DNA from: Propionicicella superfundia DSM 22317
Lineage (GTDB): Bacteria > Actinomycetota > Actinomycetes > Propionibacteriales > Propionibacteriaceae
DNA length: 64,000 bases
NCBI RefSeq assembly: GCF_000423465.1
Contig: NZ_KE384021.1
Location: 615,459 to 679,458 of the forward strand
Direction of reading: 5' to 3'
Shown here: in pieces, positions 60,190 through 64,000 of the stretch
Layout: each line of letters starts with the position of its first letter
Numbering within the stretch: position 1 is the first letter of the stretch
Notes under the pieces: generated by a model
Databases searched by the model: none
Told to the model about the DNA's origin: nothing
What the model saw: only the letters and a program-made list of their open reading frames with translations
Made by a program: the position numbers and the translations under genes

Positions 60190-61233
60190 ATGACCGCCAC
60201 CGATCCCGTCGCGCCGCTGCTCGCGCCCGCCGCCGCCTACCCCGACCCCGCGGAGGCCCCCGGCCTGCGCTGGGGGATCCTCGCCGCGGGAGGGATCGCG
60301 CATCGGTTCGCGACGGAGATTCCCCGGCATACCGCCTCGACGATCGCCGCCGTCGGCTCGCGGAGCCTCGACAGGGCACGTGCCTTCGCGCGTGAGATGG
60401 ACGTCGCGCGTGCGTACGGCTCCTACGAGGAGCTCGTCGCGGACCCCGGCCTCGACGCCATCTACATCGCATCGCCGCACAGCGAGCACCGCGATCACGC
60501 GCTCCTCGCCCTGCAGGCCGGCAAGCCCGTCCTCGTCGAGAAGGCGTTCGCCCGCAGCGCCGCCGAGGCCAGGGAGGTGTTCGCGGCGGCGCAGAGCCGG
60601 GGACTGTTCGCGATGGAGGCGATGTGGTCGCGGTTCCTGCCGCACTACCGATCCGTGGTCGCGGCGGTCCGCGGCGGCCTCCTCGGCGAGATCGTCGCGA
60701 TCAACGCCCAACACGGACAGCACCTCGTCTTCGGTCCCGAGCACCGGCTGTGGAACCCGCGCCTGGCCGGGGGCGCGTTGCTGGACCTCGCGGTCTACCC
60801 CCTGTCGTTCGCGCACGCGCTGCTGGGCAAGCCCGACGAGATCCACGCCTTCGGGTCGCTGACCGACCGGGGGGTCGATTCCGCCGAGACCATCGTGCTG
60901 CGCCACGGCCCCGTGACGCTCACCGTCGCGCAGGCGTCCATGCTCACAGGGATGGCCAACGCGGCAACCATCTCGGGCACCGACGGCCGCATCGACATCG
61001 AGCGCACGTTCTACAACCCGTCCGACGCCGTGCTGACGCTTCACGACGGAAGGACGGAGCGCCTCGCCGGACGACATGCCGGGGGATTCCAGTACGAGGC
61101 TGCCGAAGTGGCCCGCCGGATCGCGGCCGGGGAGACCCAGTCGCCGTTGATGACCTGGCAGGACACCATGGAGGTCATGGAGATCATGGACGAGGTGCGG
61201 CGCCGGCTCGGAGTCGCGTTCCCCGGTGAGTGA
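60190..61233 (+). CDS. Gfo/Idh/MocA-family oxidoreductase
   Basis: 347 residues, cytosolic, NAD(P)-dependent. Rossmann fold GILAAGGIAHRFA (~29-41), the cofactor motif EKAFARSAAEA (usually EKP), and MEAMWSRFLP; substrate domain with GGALLDLAVYPLSFA. The pattern is nearest to dimeric dihydrodiol dehydrogenase-like members. Sugar or cyclitol substrate unknown. Confidence 0.92.
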   Translation: MTATDPVAPLLAPAAAYPDPAEAPGLRWGILAAGGIAHRFATEIPRHTASTIAAVGSRSLDRARAFAREMDVARAYGSYEELVADPGLDAIYIASPHSEHRDHALLALQAGKPVLVEKAFARSAAEAREVFAAAQSRGLFAMEAMWSRFLPHYRSVVAAVRGGLLGEIVAINAQHGQHLVFGPEHRLWNPRLAGGALLDLAVYPLSFAHALLGKPDEIHAFGSLTDRGVDSAETIVLRHGPVTLTVAQASMLTGMANAATISGTDGRIDIERTFYNPSDAVLTLHDGRTERLAGRHAGGFQYEAAEVARRIAAGETQSPLMTWQDTMEVMEIMDEVRRRLGVAFPGE

Positions 61234-61271
61234 CGACGGGGCCGATCGCGGGTGCTCGGACGCCGGGGCGG

Positions 61272-62114
61272 TCAGACGAGGGAGCGCTCCAGCGCGGTGA
61301 GAACCTCGGATGTGCCGGCGTCGAGCCGGACGACGGCCAACTCGTCGGCGCGTGTCGGCCCCCTGTTGATGATCGCGACGGGCTTGCCCACCTTCGCGGC
61401 ATGACGCACGAACCGTAGCCCCGACATGACCGTGAGCGACGATCCGGCGACCACCAGGGCATCGGCGTCGTCGACCATCGAATAGCTGAGCTGCACCCGC
61501 GGGCTCGGCACGGACTCGCCGAAGAACACGACGTCGGGCTTGAGGATGCCGCCGCACACGCCGCAGGAGACCAGCCGCACCCATTGCCAGTCGGTGACCT
61601 CGGCATCGCCGTCGGGCCGCAGCCGTTCGGGCGTCCGATAGTCCGGGCTGTCGGGCGGTTGGGGCAGGCGGTCGCGCCAGCCCGGGTTGGCGTCCTCCAG
61701 CGCCTCCAGCATGCTCTCGCGAGCCACGATCGCTCCGCACGACAGACACCTCACCTGTGCCAGCGTGCCGTGCAACTCGACGACGCCGTCGCTGCCCGCC
61801 GCCTGGTGGAGACCGTCCACGTTCTGCGTGATGATGCCCCGGAGGCGTCTGTCGGTGAGGCCGGCGAGGGCGCGATGCCCGGCGTTCGGCTGCGCCGATC
61901 CGATGGTCGTCCAGCCCACCATCGCCCGTGCCCAGTACCGCCGCCGGTGCGCCTCGGAGGACAGGAACTCCTGGAACATGAGCGGCTTGGTGGGACGCGC
62001 ATGGGGGCCGCGGTAGTCGGGGATGCCGGAGTCGGTGCTGATGCCGGCGCCGGTCAGCGCCACCCAGCGAGCGTCGCGGAGAAGAGAGGTGAGGTCGGAG
62101 ATGGATACGGGCAC
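61272..62114 (-). CDS. Sirtuin NAD-dependent protein deacylase
   Basis: 280 residues. NAD site TGAGISTDSGIPDYRG (~21-36), TQNVDGLH with the catalytic His in VELHG, zinc Cys pairs CLSC and CGVC, and VAGSSLTVMSG near the end. Removes acyl groups from protein lysines, coupling to NAD. GTG 62114 is the start because TATAAC lies six bases before it; a longer in-frame frame exists but has no promoter or ribosome support. Confidence 0.94.
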   Translation of the reverse strand: MPVSISDLTSLLRDARWVALTGAGISTDSGIPDYRGPHARPTKPLMFQEFLSSEAHRRRYWARAMVGWTTIGSAQPNAGHRALAGLTDRRLRGIITQNVDGLHQAAGSDGVVELHGTLAQVRCLSCGAIVARESMLEALEDANPGWRDRLPQPPDSPDYRTPERLRPDGDAEVTDWQWVRLVSCGVCGGILKPDVVFFGESVPSPRVQLSYSMVDDADALVVAGSSLTVMSGLRFVRHAAKVGKPVAIINRGPTRADELAVVRLDAGTSEVLTALERSLV

Positions 62115-62120
62115 GCTTCG

Positions 62121-62126
62121 GTTATA
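62121..62126 (-). promoter_or_regulatory. -10 box, leaderless start of sirtuin gene
   Basis: TATAAC on the minus strand, six bases, then GTG 62114. Confidence 0.45.
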
Positions 62127-62251
62127 CCTCACCGAACCGCACCCCGCCCGGGCGCCGCGACCGGACGCGACCCGGGGGTCAGTGCGTGTCTTCATGATGA
62201 GAACTGGCCTTGCCCATCCTTCGATGTACCTTCATGTCTGAGCCCGCCCAC

Positions 62252-62380
62252 GGCGCGTCTACCCGGTAAGGGCGCGCCCAGCCCGCAGTCGGTGGGGGTG
62301 GCTGCCCGCTCAAGCCGGGCCGGGTCCGAGAGAAGCCCTCGCGCTACGGGGGCGATGAGCCTCTCGCTGCGAGACGCGCC
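62252..62380 (+). ncRNA. Candidate structured RNA, three-way junction
   Basis: Paired segments seen by eye: closing stem GGCGCGTCT (62252-62260) with AGACGCGCC (62372-62380), perfect over nine bases; second stem ACCCGG (62261-62266) with CCGGGT (62320-62325); third stem CGAGAG (62327-62332) with CTCTCG (62361-62366), capped by GCCCTCG/CGGGGGC (62335-62353). Inside the second arm GCAGTC can pair with GGCTGC. No known RNA family is recognised. No open frame with a start explains the region. Strand is assumed; the stems would also form on the other strand. Confidence 0.5.
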
Positions 62381-62489
62381 CTAGTAGTGTCATGCGTGGA
62401 CAGGCGTTCAGGGGTTCGGGCGCTCACGCCGCGGGCGAAGCGCCGGCCGCCGCGAGGGCTTGAGCCGGAGACCGACGGGAGGCGACCCT

Positions 62490-63248
62490 GTGACCAGCGA
62501 CCCGCGTGGACACGAGCAGGAGCCGCCGGTCGGCATGCCCGATTTCGTCGCGCCGACGAGCAGCGCCTGGGCGGCCGGTCTCGGCCCCGCGGGCACACCA
62601 GGGCCCGAGACCGGTGCCGACCGCGCCGTCCCGCCCCCGCAGCAGCCCACGCCGCCCTCGGCGGCACCCGCCCCGCAGCCGGCTCCGGCCGTCGCGTACC
62701 CCGGGCCCGGCACCGGCACGCCCGCCACGGCCTATCCGGCGCCGTTCGGACCACCCGGGAGCGGTGCGGCCCAGCCGGGCTGGGCCGCACCCGCCGGGCC
62801 TCCGGCAGGAGCGAACGGGCCCGCCGAGCGCGTCGGACGCGGACTCGCCGCCATGGCGGGCGCGATTCTGCCGGGTCTCGTCGCCGCCTGGTATCTGGCC
62901 GGCATCGGGCTCCTCCGGCTCGCGGCATACGTCGCGATGGCCTGGCTGGCCACGACGCTGTACCGGCTGGCGGCGGGCAGCCGGCCGCAGCGGGGCCGGA
63001 TCGCGGTCGGCATCGTCTTGGCGGTGGCGACGCTGGCGTACTGGTTCTTGGTGACGGCGGAGCCGTGGTGGGCCTTCGGGAGCGCGTTCGAGTTCGCCGA
63101 GCGGCTCACCTTCACCCTCTCCATGGGCTTCGCGGCAGACAACGCAGCGACGAACGCCGGTTCCCTCATCGTCTTCGGCATCGCCTACGCCGTGTGCCTG
63201 AGCGTCTTCGTGGTCCGCTCGGCGCCCGTGCGCCGCAGCTCCTGGTGA
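62490..63248 (+). CDS. Unknown membrane protein with Pro/Ala-rich N-terminus
   Basis: 252 residues. The first ~115 are disordered and Pro/Ala/Gly-rich; about four membrane segments fill residues 125-245 (GAILPGLVAAWYLAGIGLLRL and others). No family recognised. GTG 62490 follows GGGAGG. A TAGTGT box at 62384-62389 may be its promoter, which would leave the RNA candidate upstream as a separate unit. Confidence 0.65.
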   Translation: MTSDPRGHEQEPPVGMPDFVAPTSSAWAAGLGPAGTPGPETGADRAVPPPQQPTPPSAAPAPQPAPAVAYPGPGTGTPATAYPAPFGPPGSGAAQPGWAAPAGPPAGANGPAERVGRGLAAMAGAILPGLVAAWYLAGIGLLRLAAYVAMAWLATTLYRLAAGSRPQRGRIAVGIVLAVATLAYWFLVTAEPWWAFGSAFEFAERLTFTLSMGFAADNAATNAGSLIVFGIAYAVCLSVFVVRSAPVRRSSW

Positions 63249-63421
63249 GCCTCCGGGCCCGTGCGGGGAGCCTCCGCACGGTCCGCCGGTAGGCCCGGTT
63301 CGCGCCGAGCGCGCAGATGCTGGTTCTCCCGGGCGCCCCGGTCGCGACCGGCGGGCAAATCTACACTGGCGATCGAAACTGACCCTTCGACATTTCCGCT
63401 CTGCGTGACAAAGGAGTACAC

Positions 63422-64000
63422 ATGCTCATCGGCTTGAAGGAAGCCCTCGAGTTCGGCGAGAAGAACAACTGCGGCATCGCGTCGATCAACACCCCGACGC
63501 TCGAGATGCTGGTGGCGACGATCAAGGTGGCGGAGCGGCACAACATCCCGCTGATCATTCAGCACGCCGAGGTCCACGAGTCGGTCAACACGATCGAGAA
63601 CATCGGGCCCGCGATGGTCGAGCTGGCCAAGCGCTCCAGCGCCCCCCTCGTCGTGCACGTCGACCACGGCGAGACGTTCGACTACGTGAAGCGTGGCTTC
63701 GACGTCGGCTTCAACTCCGCCATGTACGACGGCTCGCGCCTGCCCTACGAGGAGAACCTGGCGACCACGAAGCGGGTCGTCGCCCTCGCCAACGAGTACG
63801 GCTACGGCATCGAGGCCGAGCTCGGCGTCATGCCCGGCCGTGAGGACGGCGCCGACTCGACCACCGGCATCGGCGACGAGTCGCTCTACACCGATCCCGA
63901 CCTGGCTGCGGAGTTCGTCGCGCAGACCGGCGTCACGGCGCTGGCATGCTCCTTCGGCACCGTCCACGGGCTGTACAAGGCCGACCCGAAGATCAACTAC
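63422..64000 (+). CDS. Class II fructose-bisphosphate/ketose-bisphosphate aldolase (5' part)
   Basis: Partial: the gene runs off the window after 193 codons. Zinc-dependent aldolase of glycolysis or a related ketose-bisphosphate pathway. Visible: start MLIGLKEALEFGEKNNCGIA, catalytic region VVHVDHGETFDYVKRGFDVGFNSAMYDGS with the zinc His and catalytic Asp (residues ~79-107), EAELGVMPGREDG and CSFGTVHG with a further zinc His. ATG 63422 follows AAGGAGT at 63411; a TACACT box lies near 63363-63368. Which ketose is used cannot be told from this part. Confidence 0.93.
   Translation, partial: MLIGLKEALEFGEKNNCGIASINTPTLEMLVATIKVAERHNIPLIIQHAEVHESVNTIENIGPAMVELAKRSSAPLVVHVDHGETFDYVKRGFDVGFNSAMYDGSRLPYEENLATTKRVVALANEYGYGIEAELGVMPGREDGADSTTGIGDESLYTDPDLAAEFVAQTGVTALACSFGTVHGLYKADPKINY

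Noticed and set aside
1-64000. CRISPR array, prophage or secondary-metabolite cluster
   Set aside because: No spaced repeat array, phage structural gene, or large biosynthetic gene was seen. The only mobile sequences are in 8251-10931 and possibly the short repeats.

Overview
The window is a GC-rich chromosomal segment from an actinobacterium. The family Propionibacteriaceae is my best inference. The reasons are the base composition, the class E sortase-type signal (LAETG), the FhaA/FhaB/PstP/RodA/PbpA/PknB locus in standard actinobacterial order, a 1125-residue protein that resembles the pyrophosphate-dependent PEP carboxykinase known from propionibacteria, and many genes that appear to be transcribed without a leader (TANNNT, six or seven bases, then the start codon).

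Layout. 1-198: short REP-like repeats. 199-7957 (minus): cell-wall/division signalling operon fhaA-fhaB-pstP-rodA-pbpA-pknB. 8122-8204: tRNA-Leu(CAG). 8251-10931: small accessory island between two ~62-bp direct repeats, holding a self-inhibited Fic protein, a transposase remnant and an IS630-type element. 11097-14530: DUF3788 gene, then a minus-strand operon of DUF1963-like protein, repeat-rich protein, 52-residue small protein and DUF6882 protein. 14947-20548: glycine-rich wall-anchored protein, a two-component pair that converges tail to tail, a PAP2 phosphatase and a secreted GH16 glycanase. 20615-22626: cysteine synthesis, with a Cys-rich leader peptide in front of cysK-cysE. 22739-29679: zinc peptidase, malic enzyme, a three-gene ABC importer, a HAD phosphatase.

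29900-38413 is a sugar-acid region: CbbY-type HAD, class II aldolase/SDR fusion, shikimate-dehydrogenase-like enzyme, DeoR regulator and the divergent dtnK-pdxA2-MFS operon for four-carbon acid sugars. 38479-46001: fructosamine kinase-like protein, beta-phosphoglucomutase with a GH65 phosphorylase, and the PPi-PEPCK candidate. 46126-49567: inactive KDPG-aldolase fold, secreted SH3b protein, a frameshifted DUF2716 gene and two unknown genes. 49681-58858: pgi, DUF218 protein, aldo/keto reductase, DUF5701, argS, paired bPH2 membrane proteins, DUF1707/LiaF-like protein, degenerate HD protein. 58966-64000: tRNA-Gly(CCC), a 64-bp palindrome, a VIT-family iron transporter behind a DtxR/IdeR-like box, an oxidoreductase, a sirtuin, an unassigned structured RNA candidate, a membrane protein and the start of a class II aldolase.

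The points most worth following are: tandem TxxI motifs in the RodA tail that match FHA-domain ligands encoded in the same operon; the predicted three-way-junction RNA at 62252-62380; the cysteine leader peptide; an IS element whose stop codon is supplied by its target site; and the 52-residue gene with four-base overlaps at both ends. All functional assignments rest on reading the sequence; no database search was run.
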